From Achatina immaculata (taxonomy: Eukaryota > Mollusca > Gastropoda > Stylommatophora > Achatinidae), in contig CM019713.1 of assembly GCA_009760885.1 (NCBI GenBank), forward strand, positions 5,772,996 to 5,836,995: 64,000 nt of DNA, read 5' to 3'. Of the stretch, positions 34,497 to 46,529 are shown in pieces. A program made the position numbers and the translations under genes. Below the pieces are notes generated by a model. The model did no database searches. It was given only the letters and a program-made list of their open reading frames with translations, and was not told where the DNA came from. Position 1 is the stretch's first letter. Every line of letters starts with the position of its first letter.

Positions 34497-34775
34497 TAAG
34501 GTAAAGGTAAAATCCCCGTTTCCATGCCCTTGAAGCGTATTGGGGGGACACGGTGTTAGGTCTATATTTTCAAGACCATCGGCACATGAAAGAGTGACGT
34601 GCATTTATTTTCCCAGATTTCTCTGGCACCTATGTTTAGAGGCTGGGTGGACCTAGGGCCCTTTTGGTGTGGTTTTATAAAAAAAAAATATTCCCAACAC
34701 TGTTGGAACTTGCACCCGGGACCACCGTATTAGTAGACCGAGCTCCTAACCACTCAGCCAGCCAGGCCGCCCAGA
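34497..34775 (-). mobile_element. SINE-2 copy, minus strand
   Basis: Full length with head GGCTGGCTGAGTGGTTAGGA, B box GGGTGCAAGTTCCAAC (decayed) and tail GGGGATTTTACCTTTACCTT at its left end. Confidence 0.85.
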
Positions 34776-35510
34776 AGAAGACTGCTTTTTACATTAATTT
34801 TAGAGTCTTAAGTAGTTTGATATTCATAGTTCTTGTGGCTGAACTTACTAGCATCTTCTGTTACTGAACGAGAGCATAAAATGAAAAGAAAATAAAGAGA
34901 AAAAGAAAGACGACTGCCTACATTCAGCTAAAGATCGTGTTGTTTTTAAATAGAAATATCTGAATTAAGCGGAACGAAGTAAAACTGATTTGTTGTGACA
35001 TGTGCAAACACAAGCACGTGACTCATTAAAATTATTACTGAGCTCCTGCTCGTCAAAAACCCACCGCTCTACGATTATTTTGCCGAAGGCTATAGACAGG
35101 GAGAGGGAAAAAAACCCGAATGTCCTAATTTGGCGTAAATCTGCTACCCTCTGTCTGATTTACACGTTAGAACTGCTCAAGACACTACCGTAAAGTAGTA
35201 CTTAAACATCCTTTGTCAACTCTCGACCCTCATCTGGGCTCAGTTTATGAATCGTTAATGCTGATCCACGACCATCTTGTTTGCTTAGTTCTTGGCCGCT
35301 TGGCGTGAGCAATCATGGGCTGGGGCTCAATGAAAGTGACCGGAACTGATCTCGGGTGTTCGGACTAAGTGCTCGGATCAGATGGTTTTGTTACGGGCAA
35401 CTTCTGTTTGGGACTAGAAGATGCCGTATTCAGCCAGTTGTGAACAGAAGGGTGATCGAACGACAAATGTGTACGTTAGCGTAGATATTCTGGAATGAGT
35501 GTTTCAGTAC
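34776..35510. other. Intronic DNA, nothing recognised
   Basis: No family match or supported frame. Confidence 0.5.
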
Positions 35511-35518
35511 ATGGTGGG

Positions 35519-36051
35519 CACTGTTCCCTCTAAGCTACGCGGTCGCGCATAGAAAAAAAAAATCATACCGCGCTCAAAATTTTTGGACCCGCGCAAAAAA
35601 AAAAAAAAAATGAAACTGCTGCTTTTATTTTCCAGTTTCCTGATGTTACTCCGTGCTAAAATTGCTATGAAGGAAAATATAATGATGGCACATGTTTTTC
35701 CTTTATTGATTCTTTCTTGTTGAGATATGAGTTTCGGATCGGATGTTTCAACTGGTCTTTTATCGCGTAGTTTCGGTAGTACTGTGGCAGAATCTTGACG
35801 AGGCAAGCAGGTACACAGAGAATAGAGGGTAATTAAAATAAAGGGTAGATAAATTTCCACTGCTGAAAAGTACAGCAGGTCTATTCTGTTATTAAATGTA
35901 CAGGGCTTTACGGTGTGTGTGTGAGTATGTATATATATATGTGCATAGTAACAACGTGTATGATGCAACGCATATTTGCACACACAATATTTTTTGCACA
36001 CGAGATGAACATTTTGCACACCCAGACCGCAACCCCTTAGAGGGAACATTG
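35519..36051. mobile_element. hAT-type non-autonomous element, 533 bp, with 8-bp duplication
   Basis: ATGGTGGG flanks it exactly (35511-35518 and 36052-36059). Terminal inverted repeats CACTGTTCCCTCTAAG and CAATGTTCCCTCTAAG differ at one base. GC-rich subterminal GCGCGC/CGCGGT motifs and A-runs lie inside. The long minus-strand frame across it is fortuitous. Confidence 0.92.
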
Positions 36052-36144
36052 ATGGTGGGTATAAAGTATACCATAGATTCTTGAAATATGATCCGATGGC
36101 AATGGAAAATGGACGGCAATCATCAATGATAAAAAGTGAAGGTA

Positions 36145-36328
36145 AGAAAAGGATAAAATCCCCGTTTTTTATGCCATTAGGGCACACTGGGGATACGGTG
36201 TTAGGCCTGTATTTCCAAGACTCTCAGCACATGAAAGTATGATGTGGTCAGTATCATGTCTGGCTGTATTTACCTTCTCAGATTTCTCTAGCACCCATTT
36301 TTAGATTGTCAGTGGTGAATAGAAAAAA
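36145..36328 (-). mobile_element. SINE-2 3' part
   Basis: It carries the body and tail blocks (AAATCCCCG, TACGGTGTTAGGCC, CAGATTTCTCTAGCACCC). The head is missing. Confidence 0.75.
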
Positions 36329-36330
36329 AA

Positions 36331-36745
36331 AATTCTTCTTCAGCTTTCCGAGCTCATTACTGGAGATAAGGTTCGCCTCTATTCCTTTCTATTCTAAAGG
36401 GCAGAATGTAAGACGGGCCTGCGTGCCCAATTCTTTACCCTTTAAAAATAAAGATTATTCCTAATCTTCTCTCTGCAGCTGGTGACACCAATTTCTTTTA
36501 TATACTCTTCTATGCTGTCTTTCCATTTCGGTCTACCCCTTGGTCTTGTCTCCCTCATCTCTTGTGCATACGTAATTTTCGTTTGTCTGTTCTCTTCCAT
36601 TCTTTCTACATGACCCAACCAGCGTAGTCTGTTCAGTTTCAAGACGTTTATAATTCGCTGAGATTTAAATAAGCTATTCAGTTCTGTGTTCTTTCTAGCT
36701 CTCCAATTCTCCACCGTTGGTATCCTTTTTGGGCCCAACACTTCT
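36331..36745 (-). mobile_element. LINE C 3' fragment
   Basis: Minus-strand frame of 99 codons: RRIINVLKLNRLRWLGH-like segment, VERMEENRQTKITY, RPRGRPKWKDSIEEYIKEIG and CREKIRNNLYF. A GAAGAA tail lies at the left end. A second copy is at 50920-51235. Confidence 0.88.
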
Positions 36746-37672
36746 TAGGATCTTATTCTCAAAGATCTGCATTTGTTTGCAGATAAAAACAATAAATTTA
36801 AAAAAAAAAAATGTAGATAACTGAAATCAATCCCAAAGACTCAGCAGTATTAATAAGTTGGAGGTCTTGTAGTAGCTACTGTGGAGAATTTGTATCAATT
36901 TCAGCCCTTCTATTTCTTCATTTTTTTCACTGAAAAAAGTGCAATATAAAGAGGAAAGAAACATTTATTTTTCTACATCGACAGTAGAAATATGGTATAT
37001 ATATAAGATGCCATGGCTAATACATAAGACGGCGGGGCTGTACCATTAGAGCAATAACAACAACAACAACAAAACAGAAGCCCCAGCAAGCTTCATCAGG
37101 ACTTCAGCGAAGCCGACGCACTTGTAGCACGTGCATGATTTTATTGCACGTAGTCATTTGTTATGATAGCTCTGCCGTGAACGGTCCGAAGCCAAAGTGT
37201 GCTGAGGAAAGGCAGGAAGGTCCGACTCGACCTGAGTGCTTATTAAGTCTCAGAAGAAAGTTGTTGGCAAAATCGACAACCAGTGAGAAGAAAGCCCGAT
37301 AGGTCGAAGATGTAGCACGGCGTTGTCGGTAACACTAGGTTTTGGGCAAGGAATGAAAATCTGAAATGGTCGTTCCAATGTCACCGTTTCAGAAAATCTG
37401 GAAGTTTTTGCACGATAATAGAAGTTACTTCGCTGTGAATCATCAGTGAAGTTGTGAGACTGAAGTAATATTTATATGAAATGATAAATGCCGTTTTTGT
37501 TATTATTGTTTTTGTTTTGGGCCAGTGCATTGTTTGATTATAACAAGCATTTCCATATTCTACGTTTCTGTTTTTGTGGCGAATAAAACCCTCAGGGACA
37601 TTCCAACCGAACTGTTAATGAATGGGAATTTGTTCTGTCAGAAATGATGTATCAAGTTGCTGAATGGATAAT
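36746..37672. other. Intronic DNA, nothing recognised
   Basis: It has a short AAC run near 37055-37070. No gene or repeat family. Confidence 0.5.
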
Positions 37673-37765
37673 ATGAGAGAGAGAGAAAGAGAGAGAGAGG
37701 TGGGGGGGGGGGAGAAAGGATAGAGGAGAGAGAGACGAAGGAGAGAGAGAGAGAGAGAGAAAAAA
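37673..37765. repeat. (GA)n with G(11)
   Basis: Interrupted AG simple repeat. No LINE D end is attached. Confidence 0.9.
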
Positions 37766-37869
37766 AATTAATTAAAATATGTACAGAATTATAACAGATA
37801 ATGAAAATAAAATCGTCTTAGTTAAGTCAGTGATCGAGATAGGATTTTTTTGAAAGCTCATTTTCAAAC

Positions 37870-38440
37870 TTACGATCAGTCAGGCAGTTATTGCATGTCC
37901 CTTTGCGGAACTTTGCCTCTCCAACAACTTTCATGTAGGCCTCTCGGTTGTAAGCAAGATGCCCTGCTACTGATGCATCCATTAGCAAATCATCAACGAT
38001 GTCTTGCAGCCATCTTTGCCTTGGTCTTCCTCTCTTTCTCTTTCCCATTATGTACCCAGTTGTCTTCTCTAAATTATCATGACGTTTAACATGTCCAAAA
38101 TATTTAAGTTTTCTCTGTTTAATCTTCATTACTAGCCAACTTTCTTCAATATTAAGTTTTTGTAGTATGGATATATTTGTTCTTTTTTGTGTCCATGATA
38201 TCTGAAGAACTCTTCTGTAGCATTTACATTCAAATGCATTTATGTGTTTCTCAGCTGATTTGTTAAGTGTCCAGGTCTCACAGTCATATGTTGCGATGGG
38301 AAAGATGCATGCCCTTAAAAATCTTATTTTTGTAGTTCTGTCTGTTCCTGTCCATGGCTTCTTTATTTGTTTTATTTTTTTTTCAAGAGCGATAGATGTC
38401 CTCCTTATAAAATCCCTCATTGTATCTCCGTTATTAGTTG
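37870..38440 (-). mobile_element. LINE A 3' fragment, long open frame
   Basis: The frame 38420-37827 is open for 197 codons: RTSIALEKKIKQIKKPW, GTDRTTKIRFLRACIFPIAT, YDCETWTLNKSAEKHINAFE, RKLKYFGHVKRHDNLEKT, MGKRKRGRPRQRWLQDIVDD and EAKFRKGT. It is the best preserved C-terminal region of family A, although a small deletion removed about two codons after LEKT. Confidence 0.92.
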
Positions 38441-38552
38441 GACTTAAGATAGATTATTTATTTCTCCTATAGCCAGTCAAGCAGATGGCATAAACAAGAG
38501 ACAGATTTAACACCAGCTTCTACAGGGTTCTCTTACGGTTAGGAGAGAAACA

Positions 38553-38628
38553 TTTTAAAACACATGTACAATATAAAACACATGTACAATATAAAACACA
38601 TGTACAATATAAAACACATGTACAAATT
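38553..38628. repeat. 18-bp tandem repeat, four copies
   Basis: Unit TAAAACACATGTACAATA, nearly perfect. Confidence 0.93.
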
Positions 38629-40090
38629 AAGTTGAAGATACGTAAATACCCCTGTAGCATCATGACTGATGTGTTAATTATAAAGCTGTCTGTGTGATCT
38701 CCTCTTTAATCAGGAAGTGTAAACCAAAACAGGTAGTATTTCTTTAAACCTTGAATCAAGCAAAAGGTTAAGATAGCCTTAACAGTATCGTACAGTTCGA
38801 AGAGAGACAAAGACATTCTTTTCTGTGAAAACAGAACAGATGAGTGTTTTACGCCAAAGGACAAAAAAAAAAAGCACTCCATTTAGTGAAGAAAACCTTC
38901 CTCGGCGCTGTCCATTTAAAGCACTCTACCCTGAATACAGCAACATGAAAGTGAGAAATGAAAAAAAAAAGAAATTATCGTTAGAAAAAAAAATGATATC
39001 AGCGAAAAGAGATAATGAAAGCACAGCAGGACTAGCTTATGACAAACAGACGGAAATGGCCAGGAAAGCAGTCATCTTAAAAAAAACTCCCTCCCCCCTC
39101 CCCCGCCCATGATGCTGTTCTGTAATTTACGAGCAAGCATGGCTACTGTGCCCCTTAGATTTCTCCCCTCATATCAAATACACCACTCAAGTTTGTTCTA
39201 TTCACGGGATTATAATTACTTCCTTGTAATTTTCTGCCACGCTGTAAATTAGATTCTTCTTCGACTCTTGTTCACATATTTGAAAACCCGCGTGTAAGGG
39301 GACCTGGCCAATACGTGTGCAAGCATGGATTGTTGGAGCAGTGGTCACGTTGATTGGACGCAAATAATAAATGCGACGGCTACTTCGATTACCAGACGTG
39401 AATATTAAAAACATTCATCGTTTTCAGGCCAGCACGAAATATGGAAATGAGAGTGCGGCATTGAATGGAGATATAATATGTCTAGGGTGTAGATGTATGC
39501 TGCAGTGAATGTCCTCCATTCCGAAGAGCCAACGGGGTCAGTCAGAAATAGAATAGTTTCGTTGCAGACTTAATAATGTTTTAGTGGACAGAAAAATAAG
39601 TCTAGATTTGGGAAGGTTTCCTATTTGTCTCCCTCCCCTTTTTTCCCCCTTCAGAGTTGGGAAATGAAAATTCAGCAGAAATTCATGATTTCCAAAATTT
39701 CGAACCAGTATGTAAATTTTATACGTATTTTGGATATGGTTACGTACAGAAATCTGGCGGCCCATAAATATTTGGCGGTTCCAGCCACAAAAGCGTTGCC
39801 ATATTGAGTTATTCAGACGGTGTCATTTAAAGACTGATGGCATAAGTATGGTAAATTTGGGTAGTATTGTAAAAGCAACTCTTGTTTTAATTGCAGATTA
39901 TCCAGACATGTGACCTTCAACCTAATAATTGACAGTTAACTTTGCTTCTTCTTTTGTTTTCATAACCTGTCTTTGGATTGCTTCTCATGCATGAAATTTC
40001 AGTCCTCTTATTCCGTGTACAGCACGTTAGAAATGAAAATTAGATACTGCTTTCTATACTTTAACTCTTTGTTGCGGTACTTTATATATT
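38629..40090. other. Intronic DNA, nothing recognised
   Basis: A-rich frame at 38825-39112 and C-rich run at 39087-39110. No domain or repeat match. Confidence 0.5.
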
Positions 40091-40091
40091 C

Positions 40092-40248
40092 AGATTTTCC
40101 AGTTTGAAAACTCCCTTGTTCTTCCAAAATTAGGTCTTATCCAGTTTGAAACCTGCCTTGTCTAACGTACTATTCTTCCAAAATTATGTTTAATCCAGTT
40201 TGAAATTCCCTTGTCTAACGTACTGTTCTTCCAAAATTAGGTCTTATG
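40092..40248. repeat. About 54-bp tandem repeat, three copies
   Basis: Units CCAGTTTGAAA...CTTGTCTAACGTACT and TTCTTCCAAAATTAGGTCTT. The first copy lacks the TCTAACGTAC block. Confidence 0.85.
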
Positions 40249-40299
40249 CTCGTTGGTCATGAACATATTTGTTGGTGGATTAGAGAAATATTTTGCCCA

Positions 40300-40590
40300 A
40301 ACACCATAAGAACCAACACTTTGTTGACAGATGAAGCCGCTGACAGCGGTTATTGAGGAAAGACACTGGCGATGGTCGGGACATGTTCTTCGGATAACTG
40401 ACAACTCACTACCAAAAATAGCACTAAGATGGACACCACAGGGAAACAGAAGTGAGGGTAGACCAAAGGAGACATGGAGAAGAACAACAGAGAGGATGTT
40501 GAGTAATAGAGGGCTCACTTGGGCAAAAGCGGGGAAAAGGCGTTTGTGTAAAACTTTTGGGGAAGCCCCGTGTGTCTCGGGCACTTAAGG

Positions 40591-40632
<42 letters not shown>
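40300..40632 (+). mobile_element. LINE D 3' fragment with (GA)n tail
   Basis: MKPLTAVIEERHWRWSGHVL, RITDNSLPKIALRW and RPKETWRRTTERMLSNRG, ending TTAAGGCTCAGAGAGAG. A small deletion removed part of the AEKKAKDRHLW segment (now AGKRRLCK). The tail is about 43 bp of AG. Confidence 0.9.
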
Positions 40633-40636
<4 letters not shown>

Positions 40637-40728
40637 TTACGTTCCATTCACTGTTCACAAGAGCTCAGATTAGACAGAGCTAATCCTGCTCATCTCAGGC
40701 CTGTGCCTCTACGCGTTTTTTTTATCAT

Positions 40729-41332
40729 AGATAGATTCTACATGATTTCTTTAATATGATAGATAGATTCTACATGATTTCTTTAATATGATAGATAGAT
40801 TCTACATGATTTATTTAATATGATAGATAGATTCTACATGATTTCTTTAATATGATAGATAGATTCTACATGATTTCTTTAATATGATAAATAGATTCTA
40901 CATGATTTCTTTAATACGATAGATAGATTATATATGATTTCTTTAATATGATAGATTCTACATGATTTCTTTCATATAATAGAAAGATTCTACATATCTT
41001 CAATATAACAGATAGATTTTACACGGTATTTCCAATATAATGGATAGATTTTACATGATTTCTTTAATATAATAGAAAGATTCTTCATATCTTCAATATA
41101 ACAGATAGATTTTACACGGTATTTCCAATATAATAGATAGATTTTACATGATTTCTTTAATATGACAGATGGATTCTACACGCTATCTTCAATATAACAG
41201 AAAGATTCTACATATCTTCAATATAATAGATAGATTTTACACGATATCTTCAATATAATAGATAGATCCTACATGATATCTTTAATATAATAGATGCTAC
41301 CTGATATCTTCAATATAATAGATAGATTCTAC
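40729..41332. repeat. 32-bp satellite, left arm (about 19 copies)
   Basis: Unit ATGATTTCTTTAATATGATA followed by GATAGATTCTAC, drifting rightward to an ATATCTTCAATATAATAG variant. Confidence 0.93.
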
Positions 41333-42519
41333 TGTAGCATGGCCTTGCAAGTAATGATTATAGTTATTATTCTTATTATTAATGAATATGATTATGAATA
41401 TATTGTTGGCATAGTAGTAACATCTAATAGCGACAGAAAAAAGTAAATACAAATTAGAGCAAGGTAGACAAACAAACTTCTATGACATTAGTATGACTGG
41501 ACGCTGACACAAGTAAATAGTATAGAAAAGAAGAATAGAAAATGCAGACACAATGAAAAGCGAAGACACAATAAAACTTCCGACATGAAAGAGCAAGGTA
41601 AATGACAATTGTATAGATGGAATTGATGCAGACTGACACGCATGACACCTATTAGTGTTAGGACGCTATTATGACGCAATTGCACAGTTTCTAAATAACA
41701 GAGTGACCAACTTCGGCCAGCTGACCAATTAAATATTTAGAAGCGTGGCCTACAGCACAATGGACTTACGACATATAAGTCACGGGGCAGCTGGAGAGGA
41801 CGGAGCCCGAAGACGGAGGAACAAGGACGGTCAATGAATAGAAACCTGTCCAGAGGTCAAAGTAAGGAGCACGAGAAGGAAGGCCGATTCAGACTGCAGA
41901 GGAAGACTGTGAGAGAGAATCAAACAGACGAGAAGAACAGAAGGTCAGACAATCAGAGAAGAGAAGTAGAGAACAGACACCAGAGAGACTCGGAGGCGAC
42001 ATAAACACAGAAGAACAAGAAAGAGAACAAGGCGCTATAGAATCAGAAGTAGTTAGAATGAAGATGCGATTCAAATGATTAAGAAGATTTGATACTTTTG
42101 GAACTTCGAGTAAAGTGACTTTAGACGAGAAACTAGTTGACCACGTGTTGTAGATCTGATATAATACTAGGAAATGTTCTCGTATCAAGTGTAGAATATT
42201 GTGAAGCTGAGAATATTGAGAAATGCTGCATGTAGAATATGACAGAGTTTGATATTGTGAACAAATGATTATGTGCTTCAACGACGAAACTAACGAAGAT
42301 TATGTCATATTACATCATAGTACAAGTGATGTTATCAACTGTGGAATCTGATACCTTAATTGTCAGGATTAAATAATGCAGTGAACATTTCATCGGACTT
42401 GCTCTGCTTTAGAATATGTTGTGTTGTTTGTGAAACCTCGAGGTGTTATGATCAGAGGACCAAAGAACACTTCTACTATCAGTCATTAAAAGAGAAACAC
42501 ACCATTTGAAAATATTATA
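41333..42519 (+). mobile_element. LTR-like insertion splitting a satellite
   Basis: Unrelated 1.19-kb sequence starts TGTAGCATGG and lies between two arms of the same 32-bp satellite. CTAC stands on both sides (41329-41332 and 42520-42523). If CTAC is taken as part of the element, its ends become TGTAG and CTACA (to 42524), the inverted TG..CA form of LTRs. No gag-pol frame is inside, and the longest frame is 130 codons without domains. A solo LTR fits best. A MITE or other insert cannot be excluded. Strand is arbitrary. Confidence 0.55.
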
Positions 42520-42523
42520 CTAC

Positions 42524-42852
42524 ATGATATTTTCAATATAACAGACAGATTCTACATGATATCTTCAATATAATAGATAGATTCTACATGATATCTTCAA
42601 TATAATAGATAGATTCTACATGATATCTTCAATATAATAGATAGATTCTACATGATATCTTCAATATAATAGACAGATTCTACATGATATCTTCAATATA
42701 ATAGATAGATTCTACATGATATCTTCAATATAATAGATAGATTGATAGATTCTACATGATATCTTCAATATAATAGATAGATTGATAGATTCTACATGAT
42801 ATCTTCAATATAATAGATAGATTATAAATGACATCTTTCATATAATCTTTTG
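42524..42852. repeat. 32-bp satellite, right arm (about 10 copies)
   Basis: It is the same unit as 40729-41332 in the ATATCTTCAATATAATAGAT variant. Two copies carry an extra GATTGATA insertion (42738 and 42778 region). Confidence 0.93.
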
Positions 42853-42855
42853 CAT

Positions 42856-43242
42856 CGATGATTCTCAAACTTCTTCAGCTGTCGCATCTTGTCCCCCAAA
42901 CTACATCTATCTTACATCATCCCCATGCTCTCGAGCGTCACGAAATGATGCCAGTGTGTCTCGCCATCAGTCTTTCTATTCTCGGTGAGCTTCTCAGTCT
43001 CATAAATGGAATCGAATTCAATCATCTCAGTCTCTTCTATTAGTGGCAACTACATCCATAGCTACCACGTTTTTTTTTTCAACTAACTCTGATGCCTTTC
43101 TGTCACTTCCCTTCTCCTGCCAGGTTCTCTGGATCTTTCAACGTTTACAGGTGGTAAGTATCGTCCACAGGTGGTAAGTACCGCCCAGAGTTGGGAAGTA
43201 TCGGCCACAGGTGGTAAGTACTGTCCGTTTTTGGAATCACTG
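42856..43242. mobile_element. Possible hAT-type element, decayed
   Basis: The left end CGATGATTCTCAAAC and, in reverse, the right end CAGTGATTCCAAAAACG are hAT-like. The flanking octamers agree poorly. It encloses the 20-bp array at 43146-43225. Confidence 0.4.
43146..43225. repeat. 20-bp tandem repeat, four copies
   Basis: Unit CACAGGTGGTAAGTAYCGYC. Confidence 0.92.
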
Positions 43243-43276
43243 CTTTAAATGCTGCGGGGACTGTGTAACTGGCCAT

Positions 43277-44070
43277 AGGTTATGAAATACCAGAGATTAG
43301 ATATGCTGATGACACAGTATTACTGTCCACAACACAAAAAGGATTGGAAAAACTAATTATGCCAGTCTGTAAGAATAGCGAAGACCAAAACCTCTATCTT
43401 AATGGGAAGAAAACTAAATTGATGACAACTGACAAAACAAATAAGGCAGCTGATATATGTATCAATGAGGAAAAACTGGAAGAAGTGGAGAGTTTTGAAT
43501 ATCTTGGATCACCGCTAACTAATAATGAAGATACAATGAGGGAAATTAGAAGGAGGACATCTATTGCTCTTCAGAAAGTAAAACAACTAAAGAATCTGTG
43601 GAGAGGAACCGACAGAACTACAAAAATAAGATTTTTAAGGTCATGCATCTTTCCCATCGCAACATATGCCTGTGAGACCTGGACACTTAACAAAACAGCT
43701 GAGAAACACATAAATGCATTTGAATGTAAATGCTACAGAAGAGTTCTTCAGATATCATGAGCACAAAAAAGAACAAATATATCCATACTACAAGAACTTA
43801 ATAATACTGAAGAAGGCTGGCTAGTACAGAGAAAACTTAAATATTTTGGACACATTAAACGTCATGATAATCTAGAGAAAACCGTCTTGGAAGGGTACAT
43901 AATGGGAAAAAGAAAGAGAGGAAGACCAAGGCAAAGATGGCTGCAAGACATCGTTGATGATCTACAAATGGATGCATCAGCAGCAGGCCATCTTGCTCAC
44001 AACCGAGAGGCTTACAGGAGAGCTGTTTGTGAGGCAAAGTTCCGCAAGAGACATGCAAATGAATGAATGA
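43277..44070 (+). mobile_element. LINE A, reverse transcriptase core to 3' end
   Basis: It begins EIPEIRYADDTVLLSTTQKG, so the RT catalytic YADD box is present at 43302-43313. ICINEEKLEEVESFEYLGS, RTSIALQKVKQLKNLWRG, TDRTTKIRFLRSCIFPIATY and CETWTLNKTAEKHINAFE follow. A stop replaces Trp in LQIS-stop-AQKRTN (43758-43760), and an indel after EEGWLVQ shifts the frame. The end reads RKRGRPRQRWLQDIVDDLQM, AYRRAVCEAKFRKRHANE, stop, then (TGAA)n. A non-LTR element of RTE-like style; the exact clade needs a phylogeny. Confidence 0.93.
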
Positions 44071-44342
44071 GTCTGCGAAATACAGCCAGTGAATGCCTTA
44101 TTCTGCTTCCACGAGGCACTGCCGCCAACAAGCTGTTGTGACACGTCAGTCTGACCACTAGAGTAGAGATTCATGCTGCGGTGGAGCCTGCAGAGAATCC
44201 TATCTTTTAAGATTTCCCAGGGAAGTGAAGAAAGCATTCGTCTGCAATGGATAATTTCTTTTATAATTTGTACTACAGAAACGTGAATATTTTATGTTTA
44301 TGAACTGCAGTTAGGTGGGTGGGGTGGTGGGGGACACACACA

Positions 44343-44347
<5 letters not shown>

Positions 44348-44380
<33 letters not shown>

Positions 44381-44418
44381 AAGAGAGAGAGAGAGTGAGA
44401 GAGAGAGAGAAAGAAAGA
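44348..44418. repeat. (AT)n then (GA)n microsatellite
   Basis: TA run at 44348-44376 and AG run at 44377-44416. Confidence 0.95.
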
Positions 44419-45171
44419 ATTGGAACTCCGCATAAAATTAACTGAAGATTTCTTTTCTATAGCATATCAGACCCAGCGAAGGAGGTTGGGTCCAGCTGGA
44501 TCATTTTTCAGGAAGCCGAGAGTTTTGACAAATTTTAAAGGTGGATCCGGAGTGCTTTGAGCAACCCGTATTGGATGAAATTATAACCGGAGGGGGGGGG
44601 GGGGGGGGTGGTGATGGGAGAGTTTTGAACCGGTTTATAAAATTACTCTCGGAGGGCCTGTAGCAGACCATCTGTATGAGCACCAATGACAGACCCAATC
44701 GTTCATTACCCCATCTGGACTCGGACAAAGATCAACGTTCTTTGATTCGTGTTTATAATAGGAGATACCGGAAGGTGGATTTGAGTAGAAAAATGCCCGA
44801 GCATATTTGAAGACCGTCTAGCTGTCATCGGAGTGATCTATCTCCTTAGTGCGCCTGGCCCTTTTCTTCAAAGAACCTGCACTCTCGAGCAGGACTGGCC
44901 GCAGTATGATTAACTCTGCTGGCGTCCTTTGATAAATCTGCTGTCAGAGAGGGGCTGCTGTATCGCTGACTGACCGAAACAGATGACAGCCGTTTCTGGT
45001 GGAAACATATAGCTGGTCAGGCTTTAACTAAATATGAAACAGAATAACAAGACGCTTCTAACAGTTTTATTGCATATAGTTTGTCAACGTTAAAAAAAAA
45101 AGGTCACTCTTACTTGGGGCAGTAAAGTCTTGGAAGTGCTTGGGTTCTCATATTGTTCACGTGATCGCATA
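44419..45171. other. Intronic DNA, nothing recognised
   Basis: G(17) run at 44592-44608. No gene or repeat family. Confidence 0.5.
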
Positions 45172-45179
45172 ATCTATTC

Positions 45180-45706
45180 CAGTGTTTTCCTATTTAAAAA
45201 AAGTCCTCGGGCGCCCTGCAGTTTCAGAATCCAGGCCACGCCCTCCCCCACCCCACCCCACCCCACCCCATTTACTCTGAAAGTTTCATGCCTGTATGGT
45301 ACCTACCCTCATTAAATGTAAAAGATTTTTTTTTCCCTTCGGAAAATGTGGATAACCTTTAACGAGTAAACGCTACACTACACTTAAAAGCACAGTACAG
45401 ACGTGGTGAATTTTTACTGTCGAAACTTCCTCCAGGTTCCAGTGACATCAAAGATCAGTCTCGTTCTACCATACTCTTTGTTCCTCTCGCACTTGCCCGA
45501 CTATAAGACGCCAGCAAACCCCCTCCCCCCATAAATAAACGTGGGGAAAAGGTGGGGGGGGGGGTATTCCTACCTCAAAGATTTCGCCAAAATATTGGTT
45601 GTTAAACTTTTCACAGTGAATAGTTAAAAGAAGGACCTTGAATTTTTGTTACACACTCCCACAGTAGGTTCCGCTGGACCCCGGACCACCAGTTGGGAAA
45701 CCACTG
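45180..45706. mobile_element. hAT-type non-autonomous element, 527 bp, with 8-bp duplication
   Basis: Ends CAGTGTTTTCCTATTT and, in reverse, CAGTGGTTTCCCAACTGGTG. Flanks ATCTATTC (45172-45179) and ATTTATTC (45707-45714) match at 7 of 8. No transposase. C- and G-rich blocks are inside (CCCCACCCCACCCC at 45246-45269). Confidence 0.85.
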
Positions 45707-45714
45707 ATTTATTC

Positions 45715-46529
45715 TAATCCCACATTGTTTGAGCTTGGCTGCATAACAAAGTCAGGCAAACATATCAAAAGATAACCAGTCTGTGCTACTTAAAGAACTC
45801 CACTGTTATTTCGCCCTAAACCTCCAGATCACCGTAGACCAAACAGAATCTTATTCATTCCGTGTTTTGGTGAGTTAAAGAATAGGAAAAAAAAACAAGT
45901 GTTTCTTTTCGTTTTATCTCCTCTGTTTCAGCGCCTGTAAAAACTGCGATAAACAGCTCTGTATTGTTGTACCCTCTCTGGCACGCGTCCCCCCCTGCCT
46001 GTCTGCAGGTAGTGAACAGGCCTGCGATAGAGGGTTAGATTACCAGAATATAAACAGGACACCCGTTTTGCTTGCTGCTCTGATGAAGGAAGGCACCAGT
46101 GAGAGCCGTGTTTTGACATTAGTGAGAAATTCTCCTTGGATAAACACAACCTGGAACGCAACTGTCTCTCCCTGGGTAAAGAGCACTTAGCATCCAGCAG
46201 AGATGAAGGCAGAAACAGTTACTCCTCTGAAACATGGGCAGAGAATGAGGCTGTTTTGTTTCTGTCTTCCTTGATTCGTCAGTGATTTTATGTTATCTAG
46301 CGGACTATAAGCTCCTTTTGGAAATGAGAGAGCTGTAACGTTTCATCTAGTCTGGTAAAAGATATTCTCAAATGCAGGGCAATTAATAACACGACAACAC
46401 GATCTCAGGCTAGTTTCAGTATTTTACATCTTTAGAAAGTCTCTCAGCGTTAGTCAACGTGGAGACGTTTTTCTTCTTTCTTTCTTGGTTTTTTTTTTGA
46501 CTGATCAGTTTTACTCTCTGAAACATATA
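45715..46529. other. Intronic DNA, nothing recognised
   Basis: No family match or splice-supported frame. Confidence 0.5.

Noticed and set aside
35504..36187. 227-codon minus-strand frame
   Set aside because: It runs across a hAT-type non-autonomous element and through its terminal repeats; a chance frame.
37827..38420. 197-codon frame as a host gene
   Set aside because: It is the C-terminal end of LINE A; eight other copies occur in the window.
40729..42852. CRISPR-like array
   Set aside because: Units are contiguous without unique spacers, and the genome is animal; it is a satellite.
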